Shown here: positions 32,570 through 44,600 of the stretch, piece after piece
Numbering within the stretch: the stretch's first letter is position 1
How the letters are laid out: each line of letters opens with the position of its first letter
NCBI RefSeq assembly: GCF_023278565.1
Contig: NC_064676.1
Location: 5,084,001-5,148,000 of the forward strand
Source: Colletotrichum lupini
Lineage: Eukaryota; Ascomycota; Sordariomycetes; Glomerellales; Glomerellaceae
Length of the DNA: 64,000 bases
Direction of reading: 5' to 3'
Made by a program: the position numbers and the translations under genes
The notes under the pieces: generated by a model
What the model was told of the DNA's origin: nothing
What the model saw: the letters and a program-made list of their open reading frames with translations, nothing else
Databases searched by the model: none

Positions 32570-34276
32570 TATGGACCGTCTAGATCGTGGGCTGATGCTT
32601 CTAGCGCTAGCTGTAGATCGCCTAGAACTCAAGCTCGAGAGTAGAGATGCATACATAAATCGGTTGTAATCATCACATTGTCACTCCCGCCTTCCTGAAA
32701 AGCTTTCGCTCATCCTGCCACACTCTCGGAGGAAAATTACGGAGCTGTTCCGGCATCTTCACACGAGAGCTCCGGACGGCGATCGGTGGTTGGCGGGGTT
32801 ATCGGACCCACAGTAAGCAGGTCAACCGGACCAGCTCCCTACACCATGCCCCGCAAAACCGCGCTAAGCTCTGAAGCCGAGTACCTCAGTATCCGGACGC
32901 AAAAGTTTGCCATGTGAATGCTGCATACGTTGCGGGAAGCAACTTGTATTCAATGCTGGTCTACGATAGAGCGAACTCGATCTGAATGCTTCTCCCGCCT
33001 TTACTGTGCCAATTGCTGTGTAGGGCACGGCGATACAAGTTGTCTCGGCTGGCGGCCTACAGGGCGTACCAAGGCCACGGTGGCCGTTGATTGCAAAGGC
33101 ATGTTGGAAGCCATTGAAAAAGTGCTTCGCGCAGCTCGCCGTTTCTCCCTAGTGAGACAGGGTGTCAACGCCAGGGGTGGAAATCTATTTCGTTCAGCAC
33201 ACGCGTCCAGCCACGTGTTCACGAGAGTCGCTGATAAGATATCATCTCGAGGCGGAAAAATGGATATCGCGATGTGAAACAGACAGGTCGATAACAAGAC
33301 AAGAAATTGTGGATTGGATTGATCAAATAGACTTTGGCGGCTTGAGTCAAGACCGGCGAAGACGGGCAGTAATGTCGGCACCTGCGGAGCTCCATGCTAC
33401 GATTTTAGCGGCGGAAAACAAACATGATGATGTCCCGATGATGCCCAAAATTGAAGAACGAAGAGCACGACAGCATCTCGGCGGACGGATACATGATACA
33501 TGTGAAGGCCCAGATGGAGAGCTCTCAGTATGTAAGGTACGGGGCAACATCGTATTATTTACAGAAGATGCCTAGTCAGGGTCCACGAGCCGGGGGGGAG
33601 AAGGTCCCTCCCTCCCTTCCATCCACCGGGCTCATTGTGTCGTGCTTCAAGGTGGAGCCCAAGCCTCATGGCGCCACAAGAGCTCAACAGGCGCACCTGG
33701 CCCATGCACCACAGCTGGGGCGGTGCAATTTCCAGGCTGCGAGAAATTCCATTTACTGGCAGAAGGGGCCAAAACTTAGCCAACCAAGCAGGCCTTCGAG
33801 GAGATACAAGCAAAGGGCACACGACAGAAGCGTCAGATCTCTCCTTTGACACATTGCTTCAATCAACAGCTTGCTTCCATCGGCAGGATTGGATTGCTTC
33901 TCGCCATCTCTAGCCACCATCACAAAAGGGTGTCCCCAAACTTCTGACACATAACCCACAAGGCCCATTTCAGCCCGCGCAGCAGCTGTCAGCTCCCTGG
34001 CCCGATCGCCGAGATAGGGAGAGAAAGAAAGCGCCTCGACATCACGACCGAGCGCCCGCAGCCTTACGACCTGCAAGTAACTTTCCAACACCTTGCTGGC
34101 ACGTCCTTCATCGCCTTGCTATCCGGTGACGACCTGCGCGACCTGCGACGAGTGTTTAGCGTCTCATCTGCGACCATTGCTTGATCGGGCCCGAATCTCA
34201 GGATCATCCCCGAGCCAGCCCTACCTCCCTTTCCCTTTGACGACATACCCACGACACCATCTCGACATCAGACACA
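32570..34276. other. Intergenic region upstream of VPS74
   Basis: About 1.7 kb. The left part is the 3' side of the reductase; the last ~300 bp are C-rich and look like the VPS74 leader. Around 32770-32900 are several CCGGAC/GGCGGGG elements of unknown meaning. Open frames lack motifs. Confidence 0.4.
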
Positions 34277-35570
34277 ATGTCAGCAGCGGCAGGAGGTCTT
34301 ACCCGACGCCGTGGAGGCGGAGGTGCCGCGGCCGGCGATGGTGAGGCCAGCAATGGCGCCAGCCGGACCAACTCAACGCCCAACATCAAGGATAGCGCCC
34401 CCGAGACGAGCTACGAGAGCGGCGAGAACGGCCACAAGATCGCCTTCGACCCCCGCGACATCAGCGAGAGCGCCGAGCGCAGCAAACAACCCAAGCTGAC
34501 GTTGATGGAGGAGGTTCTGCTCCTCGGTCTCAAGGACAAGCAGGTATGCCGACGACGAGCGCTGCGCACCGATTTCCACACATGAAGCCAGGTCGCTAAT
34601 TGACTTTTTACACGGTGCAGGGTTACCTGTCATTCTGGAACGACAACATCTCATACGCTCTGAGAGGATGCATCGTCATCGAACTCGCATTCCGCGGTCG
34701 CATCAGCATGCAGAAGGATGCCTCGAGAAGACGTTTCCCCCTCGCGGACCGCGTCATTGAGGTTATCGACGACACCCTGACAGGCGAGGTCCTGCTCGAT
34801 GAGGCATTGAAGATGATGAAGCAGAGCGAGAAGATGAGTGTCAGCTCTTGGATCGATCTGATGAGCGGTAAAGCTACCCCCCTTTCCCCTCCCTAAAATG
34901 GAATGGAGCACTGCGCTGTCCACTTCGCCCTTGGAAAGCACTCTGGCTGACGGATGTGGGCCACCTACAGGAGAGACCTGGAATCTGATGAAGATCGGAT
35001 ACCAATTAAAGCAGGTTCGCGAGCGCCTGGCCAAGGGTCTAGTCGACAAGGGCATCCTCCGCACCGAGAAGCGCAACTTCCTGCTGTTCGATATGGCGAC
35101 CCACCCCGTCGCCGACGGAGGTGCCAAGGAGGAGATTCGCCGCCGCGTCCGCAACGTTTTGACCCAGCGTACTGTCGTCCTCCCCGCATCCCAATTCCTG
35201 CCCGAGAACCTCGAATTCCGTTACGTCCGTACTCTTGCCATGGTGTGCGCCGCCTACGCTGCCAACGTGCTCGAGAACGCCCTGAGCACCCTCGGCCACG
35301 AGGCCCGCGAGCGCGCCTTTGCCCAGACAGACGAGCTTCTCGCCGACTACAGCCAATGGCCTTTTGGAAAGAAGGCTACCGGCAACGGTATCGGTGCCAA
35401 CCTGCCTCAAGTCATCGCAGACGTATGTTGAACAGAATTTCCCCATGTGGCTTAATGGCCTGGATCTAACACTTTTGCAGGAAATCAGCAAGGGCAAGGA
35501 TAAGGAGCTGCAACTCGAAGTTGTGGCTGCCTGTCTTAGTGTCTTCACTCGTCTTGATTCCCTCTTGTAA
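34277..35570 (+). CDS. VPS74: Vps74/GOLPH3 family Golgi PI4P-binding protein
   Basis: Exons 34277-34543, 34621-34867, 34971-35422 and 35481-35570 give 351 residues; introns are 77, 103 and 58 bp. The first ~75 residues are disordered and Gly-rich with an RRRGGGG cluster. The GPP34 domain follows: [42 protein letters not shown], then GETWNLMK and a long helical C-terminal half ending [17 protein letters not shown]. Vps74 binds phosphatidylinositol 4-phosphate on Golgi membranes and the tails of glycosyltransferases, returning them by COPI vesicles. It works as a tetramer in yeast. Length and domain order match the family, and all four exons are needed to cover it. Confidence 0.94.
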
Positions 35571-36654
35571 ACCTAATCGACCTCGACATTCTCGAAACCG
35601 ATCATTCCGCTGCCTCGACTTTGTACAGGGCAGAGAGCACTGAGCGAGTTTCGGGAACACGACTCCCCCATTTCTCAATCCCATCCACAACCTAGACACA
35701 TCGAAACGCCCCAGCATTGAGCTCTCCCGACCTTCACCAAATTCGAACCCTCACGAGAAATGATAAAATAAAGCAACAGGGGAAAGCGACTTTCTTATGC
35801 TCCCCATCAAACCAAAAAATGTGCAGCATGTAAGGTGGCCGTGGGGGAGTAGGATATTGGGTTCGCAAACTTGGGGGCAAAATATCATGAAAGGGCGCCA
35901 TACCCTTCTTTTTGCCTCATGGGAGAGAAAACGGTTTCCAGCAAGGGAAAAAAAATGAAGGATGATGGGACGGCGAAAAATACACACGCGTGTAGTTGGT
36001 TGGGTTTCAACTACTTTTTTTTTACCGTAAGCGATCGTTTTAATGCAGAACACACTCAGTCCACGTCCCGAGAAGCGAGAGCGAAGAGGGAAAATGAGTG
36101 TGAGATATCAGTTTGAAAGATCTGCGTGGGCTTGTTCTACCGTCTCCTTGCCTTGCGTTGTTGTCTTAGCTGAGATGTGCAAGATATGGCCATATATCAT
36201 ATATCCGGCCGGTGTTGATGAGAGCTTGAATCTGAAGTCTTCCTTCCCTACGAGTCATACCAACCTCGTAACGATAGCCTCGGAGACACTAACTATCCTC
36301 TGCACTGATATACAGTAGTGGAAGTTCACGAAGCGATGAAAACAACCGTGACATGGCTAGAACGATTGAAATATGTATTCATGGGTTCCCTCCTACGCCG
36401 CCGTCCCCCTTTTTTTGTGCAGAAGAAAAAAGACAAAACAATGTACAGTAGTTCTCTTTTTGTTCCCAAAAACGCCGTTTTCCATCCATAGTGATGATGC
36501 AAAAAAACCGCTCGTCGGTTTTCCTCGGACACACACAACTTGTGTCCTGCCTCCACTGCTCCGGGGGGGGATATCGATTAATCTCCTGTATCGCCAACCT
36601 CCTCACGGCCTCAAACCTCATTCCTCACGGTAGCTCTCTGCTCAAGCCTCACGC
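35571..36654. other. Convergent 3' region between VPS74 and RRP14
   Basis: About 1.1 kb between two convergent stop codons. It contains A- and T-rich runs consistent with polyadenylation regions. No gene is supported. Confidence 0.4.
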
Positions 36655-38719
36655 TTATTTCTTCTTCTTACCGCCGCCAAAGCTCCCCTCAAACCCAGGA
36701 CGCGCCTTGGTCTTCTTCGCCCCACCGCCGCCAACCTTCTTCCCGCTCTTGCGACCGAGCTTGTGCGCCAGCTTGTCGTCCTTGCGCTTCTTCAGGTTAT
36801 CCTCGCGCTTCTTCTGCTTCTCGCGAATCGACTTGGCCACCCCGTCGCTGCGCTCCTTCCACGCCTTTTCGCTCTTCTTCTTGGTCTGCTCCTTGCGCTT
36901 GACCGCCCTCTTGAGAGCCTGCTCGTCGTCCCGCACGCGCTCGCCCTCGGCGCGTTTCCGGGCGACGAGCCACTGCTCCTTTTCGGCAATGTCGGCCTGC
37001 TTCTCCTTGTCGAGGGCCGCGAGGCGCTTCTTCTGGTTCTGGATCTTGATGAGCGCCGTCTTGGGGTCCGAGGGCCCGCGCTTCTTGTGCGTGTTGAGCG
37101 CGTGGGACAGGTCGTGCGAGAGCTTCGTCCCGTCGTCGAAGGCGACGCGGCCGAAGGCGAAGTTGGCGGGCTCGTCGCCGTCGTCGCCGCCGAGGCCGAC
37201 GCGAGGCGACATGACGCTGGGGGAGTTTGACGCGAGCGTCTCCTCGCGCCGGGCTTCCTCCTCGAGCTTGGCCTTTGTGCGGAGCTCCTTCTTGTGCTCC
37301 TTGCGCTGGGCCTGCTTGAAGCGGCGCGCCTCGATGAGCTCCTGGCGCGTGCGGATCGGTTTTCCGTCGGGGCCGTCGGCTTTGCGGGCGGCGCGGAGGG
37401 CTTCTATGCGGGCTGCGAGGCGGGCGCGGAGGGCGGAGGTGTCGGCGGGGAGTTTGATGTGCTTTGGCTTCTCGGAGGGCGGGACGGTGGAGCTCGTCGA
37501 GGTTGTCGTGCTCGCGGTGGCGGCGGCCGCGGTGTCAAAGGTTGGCGAGGCCGGTGTCGAGGCGCCGCTGGACTCTGTGGCCTTTTGTTGTTGGGCGAGG
37601 CCGGAGAGGTCGAGGGGGTTGAGGTCGGCGGATTTGGACTTGGACTTTGTCGCGGGTTCGGCCTCGTCGTCGGACTCGTCGACGGTCTCGTACTCCTCGT
37701 CCTCATCCTTACCCGCGTCCCTATCGTGGTCGTTGCTGACGGGCTTGGCATCCTTGGACTCGGCCTTCTTCTGTTGCTTCTTGTTGGATTCCTTCTTGGC
37801 AGCCGCCGGGGACTTTGCAGCCTTGGTGGCGGCGGGCTTGCTGGACTCCTTGACCTCGGGCACCTCAGCGTCAGCATCGGCAATGGCGGCGTCACCACCA
37901 GCAGCCTCCAGCTTAGCAGCCTTCTTCTCAGCCTTCTTCGCCTTCTTGGTCGCGCGCTTCTCCAGTTTGGCTTCCTTCTTCGCCATCCTCATGAGCTGGC
38001 TCTGCGACATCTCGGCAGGGTTGGCGTCATCAATCGTGTCGATCGGGAGGTCGGCCGTCTTCTGCTTCTTGTTATAGTCCTTGTTCATCCGCAGGCCCTG
38101 ACCGGGCAGCTCCCTCTGCACGCCCGGGATGGGCTCGTCGTCCTCCTTGTCCTCTTCCTCCTGCATCGCCTCCAGCTTGCGCTTGTTGCGCGCCGCCCGC
38201 TCGTCCATGACTTCCTTTGCGTTGCGGTTCAGCTCGCTGTCGGGGTCCAACTTGGCCGTCTTTGCGGCTTTGGCTTCGGCTTTCGTCTGCTTCGTCCGCT
38301 TCCATTGTTCCTGTTGCAAGAAAGAAGCGTGAGCAAAGTGCGCTCTTTAATAGAAGGTACTGTGGTGCTGTGTAGCCAAGGCACAAGCGATGGAGTAGGG
38401 GACGAGGCTGGCTTCCTTTCGGTCGCTTTGCGATTTTGCTTTGCAGGGCCATTGAAGGATGTAAGGTGCGGACTGGGGGCAAACATACAGAGTTGTCTTC
38501 TCCATAGTACATCTTTGCCGGAATGAGGGACAAGAGACCATCAAAGGCCTTTGAGTGCTCGCGCAGGCGATCCTACGAAGCATGTTAACATTGTGACTTT
38601 TGTGGCGATCTCATAGGATCATCACCGCCGCCAGCAGCCTTTCTCTCTCTTTTTTTTTTCTCTTCAGCCGGTGGCGGGGCACGGGCAACACAACGAACCT
38701 GCAAAGTAGATTCCGCCAT
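36655..38719 (-). CDS. RRP14: Ribosome biogenesis protein Rrp14/SURF6
   Basis: Exons (minus) 38699-38719, 38489-38572 and 36655-38310 give 586 residues. The first exon is only 21 nt (MAESTLQ) and its intron (126 bp) has an unusual GTTCGT donor. The second intron is 178 bp with GTATGT. The N-terminal SURF6/Rrp14 signature is DRLREHSKAFDGLLSLIP then AKMYYGEDNSEQWKR. The middle is Lys/Ala/Glu-rich. The C-terminal SURF6 domain contains LRARLAARIEALRAARKADG, FKQAQRKEHKKE, NFAFGRVAF and KTALIKIQNQKKRLAALD, ending in a Gly/Lys tail. Rrp14 is a nucleolar protein needed for early pre-rRNA processing and assembly of both subunits. The highly biased Lys/Ala/Glu codons create long open frames on the opposite strand, which are shadows. 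Confidence 0.92.
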
Positions 38720-39760
38720 ATTCCCTTTGTTCTGTTCCTTGGCCTGTAAGATTCTTATTGAAAGAAGCAAATGTTCTTCTATGTGTTGGCCGCAAAAGGG
38801 TGGGTTGGAGTGCTGCTGAGCCAAACGAAAATCAACGGCTAGGCGGGTGCAAGCAGACTCGGTGAACAGAGACAGAGCTTTGATACTGCGGCGGTTGCGG
38901 GCGGATTGGCTGCGAATTTTCGGGCAGTTCGAAATTTTTTGGGGTGTGGAGAAATCGCTTATGCGAAATCTTGGCGCTTTTCTGCCACCGAACTATCACC
39001 TGTTTTTGGGGGCGGTGAGCTCGATTTCCACCCCGCAATGACATAGCGCCCCGATATACGCATCTTAGCAAGTTGTCCGGCTTCAAACCTCAGGGTCCAA
39101 ACTGCAGACCCCATCACCAAACTTCTGGCTGGGATTCGCTCATCTTGAAACATATGCTTATCTGACCACCAATGTTGTACTGCCCTAGAGTGCTGCACTG
39201 AGATACCGAAGTCAAGTTGTAACCACCAAGGGCATTAATCACTGCTTTGATTGGTAGTAAGTCTTTCTAAGCATACATCTCTACTCCGGAATACCATAAC
39301 ACAATTCGCAAATCTATCACACGGCTTGGAAACTCCACCGCCACGAGTGGATAAGTGGAACCGCCCAACTGTAGACCCATTCCGTCCAATAATCAGTCCT
39401 ACAAGCCCGAACGCCGCAATCCTGGGATTCCCATGCCGTCCCATGCCGTCTGAGAAGCAATGCCGCCCAGCCTAATTATCATGTCACCCTCAGCAAAGTC
39501 AATGGCCAAGGAAAAGGCATTGACATCACAACGCCTGTTCCGATTGTTTTTTTTTTCCGGACAAGACAACCGCCTCTCGCTAGTCTTTCTCAAGTCGTAG
39601 CCGCAACAGTAGCCTACTTAAGGACTCTCTCATATCAATCCACTTTCGTATGTTCGTTTGTTGCGAGCCGTGTCTTCAAAGACACCATTCCTCTTGACGA
39701 GGATATATGCCGTGGTCATGTAGCATCCGTTGTGTCGTAGTAGAAGGGTTTCTGGGCGAT
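38720..39760. other. Intergenic region: RRP14 promoter and HPC2 3' side
   Basis: About 1.0 kb with no supported gene. At 39430-39450 a ten-base unit (CCATGCCGTC) occurs twice in tandem. A T9-10 run lies near 39545. Confidence 0.4.
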
Positions 39761-41691
39761 TTACGCGCCTGCCATTCCAGCTGCAAAGGAGGGCGTCTGC
39801 GGCTGAAGTGAGTAGCCGTTTGTAGACTTGGCGCTCAGCTCAGCCTGTCGCTGGCGATCCGCCTTTTCGCGCTCGAGCTGCTCCTTTTCAGACTTGGTGA
39901 TACGCGGTTTGCGAGTAAGAGAGCCGCCTCGGGATCCGCGACCACCTCGAGAGCCTGGTCCGCCTCCACGACCAGTGCCGCCCTCACCTCGAGTCGTACC
40001 GCCACGACCGCCAATACGACCGCCTCGACTTCCACGGCCACGCTTGGGCAGTCCGTCAGGTCTGAAATGTGTCAGTGAACTGTATGCAATATAAGTATGA
40101 TAGTGAATGCAACATACCTTGTATCCGCAGGCTTCTCAACCTCTGGCACCAAAGGTCCAGAGTACACAAAGAAGCCATCCCGGCTAGCGGCCGCCTGCTG
40201 CTCCCACAGAAGCTCGGAATCGTCGACAAAGTCGTCATCCTTGTCGTACTCATCTTCTTTGAAGTTGCGCTTCTTCTTCTTCGGCTTCTCGGGAAGGTCG
40301 GCACCACTCGTCATACCGCCCATCTCCACGTTACTAGCTTCCTTGTCTGAATCCTCGGACATTTCGTCGCCAGATTCCTGGCCTGACGCCGTTTTCTCCA
40401 AGGCAGCCGAGGCAGCAGCAATGCGGGCCTTGCGATCTCGCTTCTCCGCCAGGCGAGGGTGCAGGGCATCCCAGCCATACTTCTCCTCAGCCATACGCAT
40501 CACGTTGATGTAGATATTCGTGTCACCGGGCTTGATAGGAATGTCCAGGACAATATCCGGGGCCTTGTACTCCTTGCCAGTCTCGGCTCTGCCGAAGTCC
40601 AGAATTGAACGATCTCCGAGTAGATCCCGAGAGTCGTCCAAAGCATTCAGCTTCGGTGAAGAGACACCAGACTTTTGTGGCTTTTGCTTTGGTGAATGTT
40701 TCTTGCTGGCGACAGAACCAGCAGTCGAAGCGGCGTCTTTCAGCTTCGCATCTGCCTTGATAGCTGGAACTGGCGGGGGAGCGAGGGCCTTCTTCGGCTC
40801 GGGTGCAGGTGGCTTTGAAATCGCTTGAGGGATTGATCTGGCAGGGTATGACGGAGATGCTGGCAAAGATGCATTCTCAGTTCGTGACTGAGCAGTCGAG
40901 GCAATGCGGAAGTTTTGTGCAGAAGGCGACGTGACACTCTGCGTGGGCGGATCTACCAAGCTCGCGATAGAGGGAGACGCGCTAGGTCGGTTGACAGTTT
41001 GTGTTGCGGGTCTTGGAGATGAGGCACTACCAAAGATGCCTCTGACCGGGTCGTAGCTTCCACGGATAGGATCGTAACCCTGACCGCTAGTTCGCGTGGG
41101 GAGAACAGTATTTTGTGGTTTCGGCTCGGGCTCGGGGTCTGCATTCAGAATGCTTTGCATTGAACGCGGCATCTCTTCTCGCTTAGGTGCCTTTTGCGCT
41201 GTGTGTTCGGGCTGAGCAGAACCAGGTCGGGAAGACGAGCTGATGCCGACGAGGTCTGTGATCTTGGTCTGTCGAGAGGGAGGAGGTGTGGAGGAAGATG
41301 CAGCTGCAGCGGCTAGGGACTTGGAATCTGAGCCTGCATCGGCATCCGCAGCTGGTGCCGACTTTCTCTTCCTTTGAATGGGCGGCGCATTGGGATCGCG
41401 AGGCTTTCGAGGTCGGCGCACCTTGGGCGGCTCGTCGGGATTCTTAGGCTTGACGGTAGAGCCAGGTTTGCGACCGGGCTTCTTTCGTGGCAAGCCAGCA
41501 GCGGTAAGGCGGACTTCTGGTTGAGGCGGCTGGTCTCCTGCGGCGACACCGAAGCGAGGTTGGGAGGGATCTACTATGATCTCGTCCATATCCATATCGT
41601 TGTTGTTTGGCCGACCGATTAGTGGCGAGCCTGGGTCTGAAATAGAGCCGGAAGGTGGTGATGAAAGTGCAGGTGAAGAGCTGTCGCGCAT
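39761..41691 (-). CDS. HPC2: HIR complex subunit Hpc2 (ubinuclein family)
   Basis: Exons (minus) 40118-41691 and 39761-40061 give 624 residues; the 56 bp intron has a GTATGT donor. The start was placed at MRDSSSPALSSPPS rather than the upstream in-frame Met at 41769, because Ser/Pro-rich starts are usual for these proteins. Most of the N-terminal 400 residues are disordered, with an AT-hook-like RKKPGRKPGS and basic KVRRPRKPRDP. The Hpc2-related domain (about 425-520) has VMRMAEEKYGWDALHPRL, then DDDFVDDSELLWEQQ and DGFFVYSGPLVPE. The second exon encodes an RGG-rich tail (GRGSRGGRIGGRGG). Hpc2 is the H3.3-binding part of the HIR/HIRA replication-independent nucleosome assembly complex, acting in the nucleus. 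Confidence 0.9.
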
Positions 41692-44600
41692 AGCTGGCTC
41701 TCCTCCACCACCAAAGTAACACCACACCGAAAAGAGGTCTTCGAAGGTTAATTCGACAGACACCTGCACCGGGAAAAAAGGTACTGAGGTTGAAAAATGT
41801 TCAAGGCAGTGTTTGATACCGTGGGGCTAGTGTGAAGAACAGCAGGTATAGTGCATCGAACTATTCTTCGATTGCAGTCGCGTGGTGAATTGCTTTGAGA
41901 GGTTCGTCCTGAATGACCTCACTTTTTCCCTTCTGACAGGGAGGTGGGTTCGCGTTTTGGTACGTTGAGGTTGCGTAGCTCCGGATTGGCTGAAAGTAGG
42001 TTGGGGCCAGACGCGGAATTATGTAAGGTAGACGGACTAGGTTGGCTAAGGCAGGAGACTGCTGCACCGATTGAGCAGTGGTCACCTGCGGTGTGGCCGT
42101 GCGGAGTTGGCAAAGGTGGGAACTCGTGAATAACCTCAATGATCGGTAGGCGTGTTTTTTGACGACAATTGGCACCTTTGATCGACAAAAAAGAGGTGTT
42201 GTGTAGAGAAAAGAGGAGTTTGGCGACCGTCAAAGAGTGCAGCTTGGTGAGCCGAACAAAACGGTGTTATTTTGAGGATGTCGACGATGGTGATTGATGT
42301 CGAGATTGATGGATTTGACGATTCTGCAGTCGAATTTGCAGCGTCGTGGTAGTTGCGAAGAGGAAAAAGGAGGAGGGGAATGGGAGGTCGAAAGAGGAGA
42401 TGGGGATGGCTACGTTTTTGGGGGGAACAACAATTATTTTTTGGGCCGACATTTGGCTGCTGCGCAAGACGAGAAAAACGGGGCACCGAGCAGACGTGGA
42501 TGGCCTCAGCAGGAGTGAATGGGAGGGAAATTTTATTATTAAAGCCGAATTAGAGATTCGGACTAGGCTGGGGGGCACATCGACGGGATCAGATGGCCTC
42601 AGGACCACGAGGAACGTGGACGGGGTGGGCAAGCACGGCAAGGAAAGAAGAACAGGACGCGGACGGGGCGGGTGAATGGATTATGGGGGGAATGGTAAAA
42701 AGGATGGGAATGGACAGGATGGGATGGGGTGGGCGGTCATTCACGGTCAAGCCAAGGTTAAAAGAGGGAAAAGGCATTAGGAAGAGAACAACTGGGAATG
42801 ATGGGAATGGGAGCGGGAGAAGGGAAATGGGAATGGCAACAACATGGAAAGAGTGGACTACCGTCCTGAGCGAGAGCCAAAGGGGGGGCGTGAGCGATGG
42901 GATGCCTTCGGCTGCACCTCACCTCAGCAAGTAATGGGAGTGGGGAGGCAGGAAAGGGAAGGGAAGGGGGGAAAACACCAAGATGACAAGAAGCGATGGC
43001 GCTTCGAGAACGGGCCGCCCAGGGAGGAAAGTACGAAAGGTCGAGACAGCCGGACCAGAGATGCAGAGAGATGTGTAAACCTCCAACGTGGGCCAGGCGC
43101 AGAAAGAAAAGATGGACGAACGGGATGACGGGATGGTATGGCAAGGAACCTCAGGTAAGGTAATATGAGAGACAGGCTGACTGACAATGGACGGGACGGG
43201 GTGGATGGGAATGGGAGCACGCCCACCCCCATCATTTACCCATCACCAGACAGGCAAGCACCATGAGAGAGCGAGAGCAACAACACACGTCGGCGGCTTT
43301 TTGGGGCTTTCTCCGCTTAACGATGGTGTCTCCTCTTCCTCAGCCAAGGCCAAGGACGGGATGTTGGACCACGGGCATGTCTCGCCAACAGCCGACAAGG
43401 GAAAATAAACACCACTATGGCAGACCAGGGTACAAGAGGAAGGTACGCCGCCCGGAACCAGATCACGCAGGGCAAGAAGCAGGGCGAGCGGCCAACCCGA
43501 TGCGAGGAAGTCGGAGCCTTCAGCTCAGGTAACTTTGGGGAAAGGGCGAACCTGGAAGTCAACCCGCCATCAACAGCCAGCAAGAACCGTCACGGCCGAT
43601 GAGACGGGATGGGGGATAGGGGATGGGAAGGGAAGTCTTGCCGCGGCAGGCACAACCTACCTAGTGTTGTAGGTTGTCTCCAGCAATAAGGTACTACAAT
43701 TGTGTAGTGCGGCACCTCATGCGGCGTGTGTGTTTGTATCCGTACGGTACACCTTTTGGATGCAGTAACATGATTTGGGAAGACATGGAGGCAGCGCGGC
43801 GCTACGGGGATGCGAGGGGGTGCAGGTGGTCGATGGTACCTCATCCAGTCCAGTGCGTGCAGCCGCGCGAGGAGGGGAGCAGGAGCCGAGCCGTGGGGAA
43901 AGGAAGGAAAGAAGGGGTCGTGGAATTTCTCCCATGGGCGGCCATCGGCAAGCGAACAGGAAAGGGGGGGGACCGCGTTGTGTGGTGCAGGTGCAAGGTG
44001 TAGGTGGTTGCAGCTTTTTTCGGAGCTAAGAGATGTCGCCAAAAAAGAGAAACACGGGTCCGGGCGCAGGTACCGAGTACAAAGATGTGCCACCTCTTGT
44101 TGTCTTAACAGCCTTTTTTCCTTTTGTTCCCGCCAATCTGAGGAGCGGTGCAACGTTCAAATGTGGGTAAAGGTGGATCCTGCGCGTCTGACGTTGAACC
44201 ACGTCCGGCTTCCATTTCCGCCCTAGCGTCCCAGATAACCGCGGCCGGCGCAAGGATCTTTGTGCAAACCACCCAGCACACCCACCCTGCTGAGCCCGAC
44301 GCAGAGGTATCCGTACGCAGCACATAATATTTGGAGTAACGAAGGTACCTTACCATGCTTACCTAATAAGCTCGGAGGGCAGGAGCCAAGAGGGAACTTG
44401 GAAAGTAGCCAGGGGGTGGGGCTGCGAAACGAAGAGATGATGGCCGGGGCACACCTCACCTCATGGTCCAGCCAGATCTCCTCCAGGCTTTCCCCCCACT
44501 GTTCAGGGGAGCGAACAACGGCGCAGGGCATCCTCTGTAGTCTGTACTATTTCGATCCCCCCTTCTGCATGTCTCGCTGATCATGGAGGAGGGACTGACT

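Noticed and set aside
36491..38526. Long + strand open frames (528 and 410 codons) opposite RRP14
   Set aside because: They are Ser/Arg/Leu/Gly-rich shadows produced by the Lys/Ala/Glu codon bias of RRP14 on the minus strand and show no domain motifs.
41861..42175. Minus-strand frame of 104 codons with an RSYATS motif resembling a mitochondrial presequence
   Set aside because: It sits in the HPC2 upstream region, has low-complexity composition and no domain; a similar peptide can arise by chance in C/T-rich leader DNA.
43590..44153. Minus-strand frame of 187 codons
   Set aside because: Pro/His/Arg/Ser-rich translation without motifs, in DNA of biased composition; no splice-supported extension.
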